Positions 10,101 through 19,750 of a stretch of DNA of 64,000 nucleotides are shown one piece after another. Source of the stretch: Rhodohalobacter sp. SW132 (GTDB lineage: Bacteria > Bacteroidota > Rhodothermia > Balneolales > Balneolaceae); assembly GCF_003390325.1 (NCBI RefSeq), contig NZ_QUOK01000001.1, positions 992,001 to 1,056,000 of the forward strand, in the 5' to 3' direction. The position numbers were made by a program, and so were the translations under genes. Numbering within the stretch: the stretch's first letter is position 1; the number at the start of each line of letters is the position of its first letter. The notes below the pieces were generated by a model that did not search any database, had not been told where the DNA came from, and was given only the letters and a program-made list of their open reading frames with translations.

Positions 10101-10718
10101 AGTATGATTACCGAAATTTTAAGCTTTGAAGAAGATCCCGAAGAGATAAAACAGTTACAGTCAATGCTGAAAACGGCATCGGACAACCTGAGTGAAACGG
10201 TAGAAAATCTGAACGAGATTGTAAAAATAAACACTTCTACCAACCATGCTCTGAAACCGGTACATATTAGAAAAAGGCTCGAAAAAGCGATTGAAAATAA
10301 TCGCGCATTCATCTCAGAAACCTCTGCCCGCATTGAGATTGGTGATTCTATTGATGAAAATCTGAGTGTTCAAGGCGTACCGGCCTACATCGACAGTATT
10401 CTGATGAACCTGATCAATAATGCAATCAAATACAGGCGCCCGGATCAGGATCCTGTTGTAAAAATCAACAGCCGGACGGCAGATGATGGCAATGTTGTAA
10501 TTTCAGTAGAAGATAACGGTCTGGGTATTGATCTGAATAAACATGGTGACTACCTCTTCTCACTCTACAAAACATTCCATGGAAATCGCGATGCCAGGGG
10601 TGTGGGCCTCTACATCACCAAAAACCAGGTAGATGCAATGGAAGGAAAAATTGAAGTAAAAAGCACAATAGGGAAAGGAACTAAATTTGACGTGTACCTG
10701 GCTAAGAGCAGGGAGTAG
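7110..10718 (+). CDS. GAF / six-PAS hybrid-free sensor histidine kinase
   Basis: Start chosen at the ATG at 7110 (a GTG lies 24 bases upstream in frame), giving 1202 residues. Order: GAF domain (~15-165, with DPFCHYTIMQ and FAGKALIDPDGFALGTLCVMD), then six PAS/PAC units ending in markers such as TFQDINEQKRSE, TYVDVSLRKNAE, LIFDITDRKKTD, TMQDISDRKSGE, QYTNITSQKEAE and IATDISELKRSE. The dimerisation helix has HIVSHNLRGH with the likely phospho-His988, followed by an HATPase: N-box LMNLINNAIKYR (~1100), G1 VEDNGLGID, G2 GVGLYITKNQV. No membrane segment and no receiver domain, so a soluble kinase whose response regulator is elsewhere. Ligands of the PAS units cannot be read from sequence. Confidence 0.93.
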   Translation: MSEKRLPVPLKKQERAHTLSQYNLLDFLPEERFNRLTKIASALCGTPISMITMMDKNRHWIKSIRGLDIYESSFEDPFCHYTIMQDGIFEVENIETDKRFSVYPPFSTNFTIRFFAGKALIDPDGFALGTLCVMDHKPRKLTDQQKEALNDLADEVMDTILARKEKEELIKTNKFLQQSNEAAKVGGWELDLRNDRLEWTSVTKKIHEINEDFVPDAEFAVRFYKDEENRDIIRESVSRVIETGGQFSHDLQIITAQGNHKWVRVNGNAEFDEEGCKRVYGTFQDINEQKRSELALFEEKDKLENVLIGTHSGTYEWDVQPDHMYVNNRLAEMLGYKAEEINPLTKYTWIKMAHPEDLGEVEQALTKCLNREKDHYDCVFRMKHKDGHWVWIRDRGKVRSWSGDGKPLKMYGTYVDVSLRKNAEISLIESRDHFQSLITNVPGASYRCELFPDGTILESPLKFMSKQVEDITGYPSSDFINGEVRNFSDVIHPDDLDHVIENVQKAITGIEKDWEMEYRVIHKNGEVRWCSERGRSYRDQLSGVIYLTGLIFDITDRKKTDQALIEKQTLLETILESIDVGIASCDSSGKQTLLNRAARIWYGRSSDNLELDSFLIDFSLYQADGKTPLENHEIPLVQALNEGKSVRKEIVVKSEGKPSRTINTHGTQLRGPDGELFGAVTTMQDISDRKSGEIRIRQSEEQFRKTFEYAANGMAVLDLDGKWLKVNKQLGAILGYSQKELQGMNFRDVTHPDEIEKDNRLLQELIDGKREYYNVEKRYIHKNGDVRWVLTAVSALEDEESEKTRFISQYTNITSQKEAEQQLHETLKKLEGILEASTQVVIVSTDPDGVITSFNAGAENLLGYTADEMIGKETPLLYHLESEIEERSRELAKKVNHPVEGFDLFRVNKCNETHETHEWTLIKKNGDTFPVQLTATAIRNSRGDTIGHLGIATDISELKRSEEEMKQLLEMNQDQNQRLLNFAHIVSHNLRGHATNFSMITEILSFEEDPEEIKQLQSMLKTASDNLSETVENLNEIVKINTSTNHALKPVHIRKRLEKAIENNRAFISETSARIEIGDSIDENLSVQGVPAYIDSILMNLINNAIKYRRPDQDPVVKINSRTADDGNVVISVEDNGLGIDLNKHGDYLFSLYKTFHGNRDARGVGLYITKNQVDAMEGKIEVKSTIGKGTKFDVYLAKSRE

Positions 10719-10750
10719 TAAACGGGTTAAATCTAAAGTGGTTAAATTTC

Positions 10751-10900
10751 CCGACCTTTTGGGTCGGAAAGGATAAAATTCCCCCTTTGAAGGGGGAAGC
10801 GAACAGAGAGAGTTGGGGGATGACTCTCTGAGTTCGGAAGTGCCCATTTGTAGTTGTTAAACATAAAAGGTCATCCCCCATTGCCCCCTTCGAAGGGGGA
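10751..10900. repeat. Palindromic dispersed repeat (CCCCCTTCGAAGGGGG family), long copy
   Basis: After the kinase stop comes a small hairpin CCGACC/GGTCGG (10751-10767) and then a 120-bp element. Its left end (10781-10823) runs from CCCCCTTTGAAGGGGG to GGGGGATGA and its right end (10872-10900) is the inverse, TCATCCCCC to CCCCCTTCGAAGGGGGA. Copies of the same arm occur at 19751-19794 (same strand) and 22211-22255 (inverted). Confidence 0.75.
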
Positions 10901-11051
10901 CACTTCAAAATAAACTCGATATTGACCAAAAAGTTATGGATTCTAAGTGGATACCTCGTGGGCTTTGCCCCGAGGTAGTTCATTTTTGAGGAAACTTTAC
11001 TTTCGATTATTCGTAGATGAAATTTACTGCTAACCTTAGTGGAATTTCATC

Positions 11052-12425
11052 ATGGCTCAACATCGTATATTCATTGTTCTCTTTTTTACTATTCTCTTTT
11101 CATCAGCAGTTCCAAACGCTCTCATCGCTCAGTCAGATCCTGACCTTGAATACAGAAAGGTTCGGGTTACGTTTGTGCCCGGCCTCAGCACCAACGGTAT
11201 AGAAGCACCCCAATACAGCGCGAAATACTCGCTCAATATCCTGGCGGGGTATCACGGCGGTCTGGACGGTTATGAGCTCGGTATCGTAAATATCAACCGA
11301 TACTATTCACGTGGAGTGCAAATCGGTGTGTTGAATGCAACGGGGGGTGATCTTGCGGGAATTCAAATGGCGGGGTTGTCGAACTTTTCGGGGGATGATC
11401 AGGAGGGAATCCAGTTTTCAGGTTTAGGAAATATCTCCGGAGGCACAATGCAGGGAATTCAGTTTTCCGGTTTATCCAATATTGCGGCTGAAAGTTTACA
11501 GGGACTACAATTTACGGGAGGTATAAATTTGTCGGATGAGATGCAGGGGCTGCAGTTAGCAGGGATCGGAAACATAGCAGGCGGTTCCATGGAGGGTCTT
11601 CAATTTGCCGGAATTGTAAACCTCGCTGGCGGATCATCCCAGGGGCTTCTTGTATCGGGTGGAGCAAATATTTCGGGAGGTGAAATGCAGGGCTTGATAT
11701 TTTCCGGGGCAGCCAACATCTCAGGAGGTGAAACTCAGGGGTTGATTTTATCAGGCGGGGTGAATATTACCAGTGAGATGCAGGGGATTATTGGATCGGG
11801 AATCCTGAACACCGCATCACGCATGCAGGGAATTCAATTTACAGGGGGAGCCAATATTTTTAATACCGCGCAGGGAGTTCAAATCGGACTGGTAAATGTG
11901 GGGCGCGAATTCCGGGGAGTTCCCGTCGGGCTCATCAGCTTTTATGGCAATGGCCGTAAAAATGTTGATTTTTGGTTTAGTGATGGCGGCTTTGCACATC
12001 TTGGACTGAATCTTGGCACACACGAAATCTATAATAAAATTTTTGCCGGATACAACACTCTGATCGCTGAACGTGATGTGTGGACGCTCGGTTGGTCTAT
12101 CGGTTCATACCGAACACTGGATGAAGCCTGGAATCGTCCGCAACTGGATGATTACTATTCAACACACGATTTCACAATTAAAAACATATTTGATTCCGAA
12201 TGGTCCCGAACTCCAAACTGGATATATAGCTACAGCTACCTGCTGGGTCGAAATTTCAACAACGGGTTGTCGGTCTACGCCGGTCCGTCAGCTAATCTTC
12301 AGATTTCATCACAAGAAGGAAACAGCGATTATACCTGGTATTCACTGATAGAAAGGAGCCGTGCCGAACGGGATATTCGATTTTGGATTGGAATTAATGC
12401 CGGTATTCGTCTATTTGGTCAGTAG
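11052..12425 (+). CDS. LA_2272-type surface repeat protein (secreted, beta-solenoid-like)
   Basis: A 457-residue exported protein; the signal peptide ends near IAQSDPD (residue ~26-30). Residues ~85-300 consist of about 12 tandem units of 14-16 residues with consensus G-h-Q-h-S-G-h-x-N-h-x-G-G-x-M-Q (for example GIQFSGLGNISGGTMQ and GLQFAGIVNLAGGSSQ). This pattern is that of the LA_2272/LA_2273-like surface repeat proteins and would fit a right-handed beta-solenoid. The C-terminal ~150 residues (from FYGNGRKNVDFWFSDGGF) look like an outer-membrane beta-barrel or a beta domain with aromatic strand ends. Function unknown; location probably outer membrane or cell surface. It follows the sensor kinase but is separated from it by a repeat-rich 330 bp. 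Confidence 0.72.
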   Translation: MAQHRIFIVLFFTILFSSAVPNALIAQSDPDLEYRKVRVTFVPGLSTNGIEAPQYSAKYSLNILAGYHGGLDGYELGIVNINRYYSRGVQIGVLNATGGDLAGIQMAGLSNFSGDDQEGIQFSGLGNISGGTMQGIQFSGLSNIAAESLQGLQFTGGINLSDEMQGLQLAGIGNIAGGSMEGLQFAGIVNLAGGSSQGLLVSGGANISGGEMQGLIFSGAANISGGETQGLILSGGVNITSEMQGIIGSGILNTASRMQGIQFTGGANIFNTAQGVQIGLVNVGREFRGVPVGLISFYGNGRKNVDFWFSDGGFAHLGLNLGTHEIYNKIFAGYNTLIAERDVWTLGWSIGSYRTLDEAWNRPQLDDYYSTHDFTIKNIFDSEWSRTPNWIYSYSYLLGRNFNNGLSVYAGPSANLQISSQEGNSDYTWYSLIERSRAERDIRFWIGINAGIRLFGQ

Positions 12426-12517
12426 AAAAACGTTATGAAAAAAGGATATGGAAGGTAGCTCAGAATGCCTATTTTTAGAGTAAATCTGTTTCTTTGCTCT
12501 AATTGCTATCTTCCGCT

Positions 12518-13444
12518 ATGAAAATAAATACCTCCCGCCTTTCGGTACTATTGTTTCTTGCTATCTTGTTATCTGCCTGTGGATCAAAGGAGGAAGATCT
12601 TGGCCCGGCGCCGGTATCAGACTCTTATGAGCAGGAATTGCAGCAATGGATTGATGAACGAATAGAAACCCTGAAAGAACCCACAGGTTGGCTTCGGCTT
12701 GCCGGAATGCATATTCTTGAGGAAGGCGAAAACCGGTTTGGAAGCGGGAGCGATCAGGATATTCAATTTCCCGATCGCACGATTGCCGAACACGCAGGTA
12801 TCTTTGATCTGCAAAATGGTCAGGTCACGATGGAAGCGGCAGACGGTGTTGAAATCACAACCGATGGTGAAGCCGTTCAGCAGATGACAATTTATGATGG
12901 CGAGGATACTCCGGAGATTGAGCATGGTTCACTTGTGTGGCATGTGATCGAGCGCCAGGATTTGATTGCAATCCGCCTCTACAACAAAGAGAATGAAAAA
13001 GCTGATCAGTTTGAAGGATTTGACCGCTTTCCCGCCGATACCGAATGGCACCTGAAAGCGAGGTTTGATGAAAACCCCGAAGGAACCACAATATCTGTAA
13101 CCAATGTTTTAGGACAGACCGATGAAGTTTCCAATCCCGGCGCGCTTACTTTCAAAAAAGATGGAGAGTACTACACTATTGAAGCACTCGACAGCGCAAG
13201 CGGACGCCTTTTTTTGATTGTAGGAGATGAAACCAATCGCACCGAAACCTACCAGGCTGGACGGTTTATGTATGTAGATTATCCGGATGAATCGGGGCAT
13301 ACAATTATTGATTTTAACAAAATCTACAACCCGCCGTGTGCGTATAACCTCTATACCACATGCCAGCTGCCACCCGCGTCAAACCGGCTCGACCTTGAAA
13401 TTACGGCCGGCGAATTACGCCCGGTTGACTGGGAAGGATTATAG
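12518..13444 (+). CDS. DUF1684 lipoprotein, first of a tandem pair
   Basis: The ATG at 12518 gives a clean lipoprotein signal (lipobox LSAC); an earlier in-frame start at 12503 only adds five residues. DUF1684 hallmarks: TGWLRLAGMHILEEGEN near the N-terminus, GRFMYVDYPDE, and the C-terminal DFNKIYNPPCAYN / TTCQLPP. Length 308 residues fits the family. Function of DUF1684 proteins is not known. It lies 12 bases before its paralogue at 13457, so the two form a duplicated operon; both probably sit in the periplasm anchored to a membrane. Confidence 0.88.
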   Translation: MKINTSRLSVLLFLAILLSACGSKEEDLGPAPVSDSYEQELQQWIDERIETLKEPTGWLRLAGMHILEEGENRFGSGSDQDIQFPDRTIAEHAGIFDLQNGQVTMEAADGVEITTDGEAVQQMTIYDGEDTPEIEHGSLVWHVIERQDLIAIRLYNKENEKADQFEGFDRFPADTEWHLKARFDENPEGTTISVTNVLGQTDEVSNPGALTFKKDGEYYTIEALDSASGRLFLIVGDETNRTETYQAGRFMYVDYPDESGHTIIDFNKIYNPPCAYNLYTTCQLPPASNRLDLEITAGELRPVDWEGL

Positions 13445-13456
13445 TTTCACAAATTG

Positions 13457-14377
13457 ATGAATAGATTTACACTTATTCCACTTCTTACGGTATTAACCCT
13501 CCTTTTGATTGGCTGCAATCAGCAGGAACTTGGCCCTGAACCGATACCCGATGATTACGATCAGGTTTTTCAGGATTGGCAGGAGCACAGAATTGAGGTT
13601 CTCACCGATACCACCGGCTGGCTGCGTCTGCTCGATCTGGCCTGGCTGGATGAGGGCCAGAATAGTTTTGGGAGCGGAGACGATCGGGATGTGCGGTTTC
13701 CGGAAAACTCCATTGCCGAACATGCCGGTACATTTACTCTGCAAAATGGCGAAGTGTGGATGGATGTTGCTTCAGGTGTGGAAATCGTTCACCGCGAAGA
13801 GCCAGTCGATTCCCTGATGATGTTATCATACGATACTGAAGAAAGAATTCACGCACATCATGGCGAGCTGACCTGGTTTATCGACAGCCGCGGAGATCAG
13901 CGAGGAGTGAAAATTTTCAGTATGGACACACCTGCTGCAGATCAGTTTGAGGGTTTTCCACGATATGATGTGCAGGAGGAGTGGCATCTGCGCGGTCGAT
14001 TTGTGCACCATCCGGAAGAGACGGAGGTTGAGGTTGTTAATGTTTTGGGTGAAACCTCAGGCCGCAGCTCACCGGGGCGGGTTGAATTTCGGGCAGGCGA
14101 TCAGAAGTATTCCATCGATGCATTTGAAGCTTCCAGCGGTCTTTTTCTGATGTTTACCGATCTGACCAATCAGGATGAAACCTATCAGGCCGGGAGATAC
14201 ATGATCGTGGATTTTCCTGATGATGACGGGTTCATTACACTCGATTTTAATAAGGCGTATAATCCGCCGTGTGCATTCAATAAATTTACAACCTGTCAGC
14301 TCCCTCCTCCCCAGAACCGGCTCGATCTTGCTATACCGGCCGGAGAAAAACGCCCCGTTGATTTTGAAGGGATTTGA
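13457..14377 (+). CDS. DUF1684 lipoprotein, second of a tandem pair
   Basis: Start at the ATG at 13457, directly after an in-frame TTG. Lipobox LIGC precedes NQQELGPEP, close to DLGPAP in the upstream paralogue. It keeps the same landmarks: TGWLRLLDLAWLDEGQN, GRYMIVDFPDDDG and NKAYNPPCAFNKFTTCQLPP. The two proteins can be aligned end to end without large gaps, which points to a local tandem duplication followed by divergence. No function is known for the family; the conserved Cys pair near the C-terminus (PPCA and TCQLPP) is kept in both copies and may form a disulfide or bind metal. Confidence 0.88.
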   Translation: MNRFTLIPLLTVLTLLLIGCNQQELGPEPIPDDYDQVFQDWQEHRIEVLTDTTGWLRLLDLAWLDEGQNSFGSGDDRDVRFPENSIAEHAGTFTLQNGEVWMDVASGVEIVHREEPVDSLMMLSYDTEERIHAHHGELTWFIDSRGDQRGVKIFSMDTPAADQFEGFPRYDVQEEWHLRGRFVHHPEETEVEVVNVLGETSGRSSPGRVEFRAGDQKYSIDAFEASSGLFLMFTDLTNQDETYQAGRYMIVDFPDDDGFITLDFNKAYNPPCAFNKFTTCQLPPPQNRLDLAIPAGEKRPVDFEGI

Positions 14378-14435
14378 TTATTTTCCCCAAAAAGCATGGA
14401 TGGCAAAACAGAGCGTCTAAAAATATGGGAAATGG

Positions 14436-14477
14436 ATTTTACCACGAGTGCACCAGGGCTCGAAGTGCCACGAAGTG
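14436..14477. repeat. Short ACCACGAAG/CACGAAGTG-type dispersed repeat
   Basis: The stretch TTTTACCACGAG ... GCCACGAAGTGTA resembles the longer copy at 51661-51757. It abuts the palindrome at 14492. Only part of the element is present. Confidence 0.5.
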
Positions 14478-14491
14478 TATATCTATCTGGA

Positions 14492-14721
14492 AACCTGAGT
14501 TCTATTTATCAATTAGGTGTTATTTAAATGTTAAAAAGTGGCTTATACGGCCCAAAAGGGCGTGCAACAAAGAATATTATCCTTAATACTGTCATACCGG
14601 ACTTTGATCCGGTATCTCCTGCCTGTATTAGGGATAGGAGATCCCGCATCAAGCGCGGGATGACGTCCTTTTGGGCACAATCAGCCACTTTTTTACTCAA
14701 TTTTAGAATAGAACTCAGGTT
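14492..14721. repeat. 230-bp imperfect palindrome (MITE-like), CATCCCGCGCTTGATGCGGGAT family
   Basis: Ends are inverted: AACCTGAGTTCTATT at 14492 and AATAGAACTCAGGTT ending 14721. A second inverted pair is AAAAAGTGGCT...GCCCAAAAGGGCG (14533-14562) against CGTCCTTTTGGGC...AGCCACTTTTT (14664-14694). The centre has two head-to-head copies of a GTCAT(A/C)CCG...TTGAT...CGGGATCTCCT core (14591-14664). A related copy lies at 45998-46155. It contains no gene; the long open frame through it is an extension of the next gene's frame. Confidence 0.8.
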
Positions 14722-14758
14722 GGAAACGATATGGTGCAGGGCTCATGTTTTAGATGAT

Positions 14759-15310
14759 ATGAAATTCAAAATTCCATCTATACTCCTGCTACTCTTTTCT
14801 CTATCGTTCTTTTCCTGTGCATCAGCGCAGACATTTACCACTGAAGCGATCATCCATCAACCTGCCGGATCGAGTATTACGGTTGAGGTTGGAAATCAAA
14901 CCGAATCCGCTGAAAACAGGGATCAACCGCTATACAGCGGGGATGATGTGCTGCTCTACCTCCCCGCTCCTGCCAATATCGGGTTCATTCAATCACCGGG
15001 TGGTTCTGTTGAAACCGTAATCCTGGCACCGGCCATTCGTGCCGATTCTGAAATTGAAATCATTCCGATTGCGATGATGGAATTTGGTGCCTCCGATCGT
15101 ATCCAGCGAGTGATTCTGTCTATTCCGGCAGACCCATCTCTTCAGGTGATCAAATCACCGAGCATGCAGCAGCTTCGGCTGAACTATCCCGGTGTGATTG
15201 AAATTCTCACAACCTGGTTTACAAATGCATACAGTGATCGAATTACGGAATTACTGGATGTGAAAGATGAGAAGAAAACTGTTCAGTATCTCAAAAACCA
15301 TTCGCTGTAG
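14759..15310 (+). CDS. Secreted protein of unknown function
   Basis: Start set at the ATG at 14759, which gives a strong signal peptide ending ...FFSCASAQ (lipobox-like SC or signal peptidase I site AQ); the longer upstream frame runs through a palindromic repeat and is rejected. The 183-residue product has a beta-rich middle (SITVEVGNQTESAENRD, LYSGDDVLLYLPAP) and a helical C-terminus (IEILTTWFTNAYSDRITELLDVKDEKK). I do not recognise a family. It stands alone between repeats, with 256 bp of non-coding DNA downstream. Confidence 0.6.
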   Translation: MKFKIPSILLLLFSLSFFSCASAQTFTTEAIIHQPAGSSITVEVGNQTESAENRDQPLYSGDDVLLYLPAPANIGFIQSPGGSVETVILAPAIRADSEIEIIPIAMMEFGASDRIQRVILSIPADPSLQVIKSPSMQQLRLNYPGVIEILTTWFTNAYSDRITELLDVKDEKKTVQYLKNHSL

Positions 15311-15566
15311 CCAGATATATTGGATTGATCGACTACCTGCGCGGGAATAAAGAGTAGGGAACTATGGTGCGTAAAGGTGTAGGATCCTGATCTCATCCTT
15401 AGACAAGTCCTCTCAGAACAGCGTGCAAGGGAACAATTACTGTTCTAACCTATTCATAATACATGTATCCGTAACCGTATACTACTTATAATAAACGGTT
15501 TAGGAACGAATGGAAGTGAAGTTATTTCCGTTGTCATTATGAACTTACACAAAAAAAAATGCACCC

Positions 15567-17328
<1,762 letters not shown>

Positions 17329-17437
17329 GCAGGCCTGCAGATTGTAGATAACCTTATAATTCTATTTATGATGCGGGAATTTGGATTTGATCGGATTCCT
17401 GAATAAAATGGTATAGGCGTTCACTAATCGCTGTGCT

Positions 17438-18100
17438 ATGAAGATTTACTCTGCCATATCCCTTCTTCTGATCCTGATCTTAACCAGCTGCGCCACGTCC
17501 AGAGATCATCCCGTTAAGACCTACTACCCTTTCGAATATGAAGGTGTGATATACGAAATTCTCGGTCACCATGGAGATGATGCCCCCGCAAATTTTCTGA
17601 TCTACCGCGTGGATGACCGAACCATTTTCAGAGCTGTTGACCGGAATCTGGACAGTACCATCGATTTTGTGCTCACCGGTGATATTGATCTGATCAAAGC
17701 TAATGAAATCTACAGAGAGGGAATCCGCCAGGCCCAGGCGGCTGATAAATTCCAGGAATCGGATCGTGTTCGTGAGTTTATGACATTATATGAAGAGTAC
17801 CGGCTGGTAATTCAAACCATACTGGTTGACAGAAACCGTTATCTGAATCGTTTTACGGTATTTGACATGCAGTGGAGGCCGCTCGCCCAGTTTATAGATG
17901 AAAATGGAGATGGAGAACTCAATCGGATGGAGATGGGTGAAATAGATCTGGAAGAAGCGAATCAATTATACCAGATTGCAGTTGAACGAGCTGCTGATGA
18001 GAACCGGTTTGAAAGCGATCACCAGGATCGGTTTATTCTGACGTTAGACCAACCCATCGAGGAGATCAATCGTAACAGGGATATCAGTATGTCACGATAA
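17438..18100 (+). CDS. EF-hand lipoprotein with internal duplication
   Basis: A 220-residue lipoprotein (lipobox LTSC, Cys18). Residues 154-165 are a canonical EF-hand loop, DENGDGELNRME, with ligands at positions 1, 3, 5, 7, 9 and 12. An N-terminal counterpart at residue 68 (DRNLDSTIDFVL) is degenerate at position 12. Both loops are followed by the same block, TGDIDLIKANEIY and GEIDLEEANQLY, then an alpha-helical segment, so the protein is an internal duplication. It is probably anchored in the periplasm or outer membrane and binds calcium. No named family is recognised beyond EF-hand/dockerin-like loops. Confidence 0.7.
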   Translation: MKIYSAISLLLILILTSCATSRDHPVKTYYPFEYEGVIYEILGHHGDDAPANFLIYRVDDRTIFRAVDRNLDSTIDFVLTGDIDLIKANEIYREGIRQAQAADKFQESDRVREFMTLYEEYRLVIQTILVDRNRYLNRFTVFDMQWRPLAQFIDENGDGELNRMEMGEIDLEEANQLYQIAVERAADENRFESDHQDRFILTLDQPIEEINRNRDISMSR

Positions 18101-18113
18101 TCGTTTTATTTTA

Positions 18114-18250
18114 CCCCCCCCCCTCTCTCTTAAAATCAGAAGCTCATTCTTCCGGATTTTAAACTCTTTTCTCCCTTCGGATAGAAAAATTATAAACTCT
18201 ATATACTCATTCTATATACTCATACTGTTACCGCTGTCGTCGGGGGGGGG
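18114..18250. repeat. Poly-C (10) and poly-G (9) tracts enclosing AT-rich direct repeats
   Basis: Between the EF-hand lipoprotein and a small ORF lies a C10 run (18114-18123) followed by CTCTCTCT, and 120 bp later a G9 run (18242-18250). Between them is a direct repeat, CTATATACTCAT twice (about 18199-18222). Such tracts are prone to slippage in replication and in sequencing. Confidence 0.7.
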
Positions 18251-18274
18251 TATAAGAAGCTGATTTTTTGATGA

Positions 18275-18448
18275 ATGAAGACGTACCAGGCATCGGTCAA
18301 ACTATATTTTAATGGAAAGTATCCGGGAGTCTGCCAAAAATCGATTCAGGAAGAGGATGAATTCTTTTCAATAAGCGGGAATGCTTTGGAAGTAAAAAAA
18401 TTCGTGATTAAAAATGGAATGATAAAACAATCAGTAACATTCATATAG
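18275..18448 (+). CDS. Possible 57-residue small protein
   Basis: An ATG at 18275 opens a frame of 57 codons closing with TAG at 18446-18448. The product begins MKTYQASVKLYFNGKYPG and ends NGMIKQSVTFI; composition is protein-like (Lys/Glu balanced, alternating hydrophobic residues as in a beta-hairpin). It ends 50 bases before the ATP-grasp gene on the same strand. There is no clear Shine-Dalgarno sequence. No family is recognised. It could be a small partner or substrate of the ATP-grasp gene, or a chance frame. Confidence 0.38.
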   Translation: MKTYQASVKLYFNGKYPGVCQKSIQEEDEFFSISGNALEVKKFVIKNGMIKQSVTFI

Positions 18449-18498
18449 TAACTTATTGCAACCCAACATTTTACTTTTAAAAAAGGCATCAAACGATT

Positions 18499-19722
18499 AT
18501 GAAAAATAAAGTAGCGCTATTGGGCTGGAGTCTTCCAGCAATAGAAAGCATGCAAAAAACAGACCGACCCTTTGTTGTGGTTAGTTTTCCTGAATTTGAA
18601 CAGACTGCCAAAGAGAATGATATTGAGTTTGTGGGTTGGAATTTCAAGGAGTGGAATGAGAAATCAAACAGTCTTCAGCTGAAGGAGTTGCTGGATGAAC
18701 ATAATGCAGATTTTGCAGTTCCGCTGTATGAAGAAACCGTGGAGTGGGCCGGCGCTCTGAACTCAATTTGGCGGGATGATCCCCGGCTGCTGAACAGAGC
18801 GTATCTTTTTCGCAACAAAGCCATAATGAAGCGGAAGGCGCTCCTGGCAGGTCTCAGAGTGGGATTGTTTGAAGAGGTTTATACAAAACAGGGAGTTCAC
18901 GATTTTATGAGTCGGCTTAATGAAGCCAACCTTCAGCTTTCCGGTGAGGAAGATGCATGGGTACACCTGAAGCCGTTTAGCGCGGCCGGTACCGTGGGGC
19001 ACAAACTTCTTCGTTCAAAACAGGATATCGAGGATAAAGTGATCGACAAGGATTTTCCCTGCATGGTTGAAAGTCATTTGCCGGGGAAAGAATTCTCCTG
19101 CGAAGCGTTTATTCACAACGGTGAAATCCGGTTTCTGAACATTACTGAATATGTGAAACTGGGATACTCCAACTTTGTGCCTGCCAGTCCCGAGCTGGAA
19201 GCAAAACGTCCTCTCATCCGCGAATCGATGGAGAAACTGGTGAAATCGTTCGGTATTGAATATGGAATGATTCACCCGGAGTGGTTTCTTACGGAAGACA
19301 ATACACTCAGTTTTGGCGAAGTAGCCTGCCGTATTCCCGGGGGACATATTTTTGAGCTGATCGAAAAAGCGCATGGTTTCGATCCGATTCAAGCGCTTGT
19401 GCTGTGCAGTGATCCATCAGCAACAGACGAGGAGATCAAAGACTTCTTCCCCAGCCAGGATATTGATGAAAATCAGGAGTATGCCGGCAGCGTGATGGTA
19501 TATCCCAAGCCAGGGCGAATCACCAAACTGCAGATTCCAGACGAATTGAAGGAAGATTCGTTCTTTGAAGATCATACACTTTACGCACCTTCAGAGCATA
19601 AGGTATCTGACCAGCGGGAAGGATTCGGAAACCATTATGGAACCGTATTTTTTAACGGCAATGATCCCGATCGAATGCGCGAACTTTTGCGCCATTACCA
19701 GGATGTGGATTTTTATGCTTAA
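18499..19722 (+). CDS. ATP-grasp domain ligase
   Basis: A 407-residue cytosolic protein with all parts of an ATP-grasp fold: an N-terminal Rossmann-like domain (MKNKVALLGWS), a central ATP-binding part with HLKPFSAAGTVG and VESHLPGKEFSCEAFI, and the Mg-binding end with HPEWFLTEDN and FGEVACRIPGGHIFELI. Enzymes of this type join a carboxylate to an amine or thiol with ATP. The nearest look-alikes are the L-amino acid ligase / carbamoyl-phosphate-synthase-like ATP-grasp proteins. A C-terminal domain of ~80 residues (from QEYAGSVMVYPKPG) is of the kind seen in that group. It precedes the papain-like protein and the racemase, all on the same strand, which suggests an amide or peptide product. Confidence 0.85.
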   Translation: MKNKVALLGWSLPAIESMQKTDRPFVVVSFPEFEQTAKENDIEFVGWNFKEWNEKSNSLQLKELLDEHNADFAVPLYEETVEWAGALNSIWRDDPRLLNRAYLFRNKAIMKRKALLAGLRVGLFEEVYTKQGVHDFMSRLNEANLQLSGEEDAWVHLKPFSAAGTVGHKLLRSKQDIEDKVIDKDFPCMVESHLPGKEFSCEAFIHNGEIRFLNITEYVKLGYSNFVPASPELEAKRPLIRESMEKLVKSFGIEYGMIHPEWFLTEDNTLSFGEVACRIPGGHIFELIEKAHGFDPIQALVLCSDPSATDEEIKDFFPSQDIDENQEYAGSVMVYPKPGRITKLQIPDELKEDSFFEDHTLYAPSEHKVSDQREGFGNHYGTVFFNGNDPDRMRELLRHYQDVDFYA

Positions 19723-19750
19723 ATATTTTCATTTAGGGTAGATAAAAGTC

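Noticed and set aside
10781-10900. Strong hairpins as a factor-independent terminator for the sensor kinase
   Set aside because: There is no T-run after the stems, and the same arms recur elsewhere in both orientations; a dispersed repeat is the better explanation.
14528-14758. N-terminal extension of the secreted-protein frame
   Set aside because: The 77 codons run through the 14492-14721 palindrome; the signal peptide begins at the ATG at 14759.
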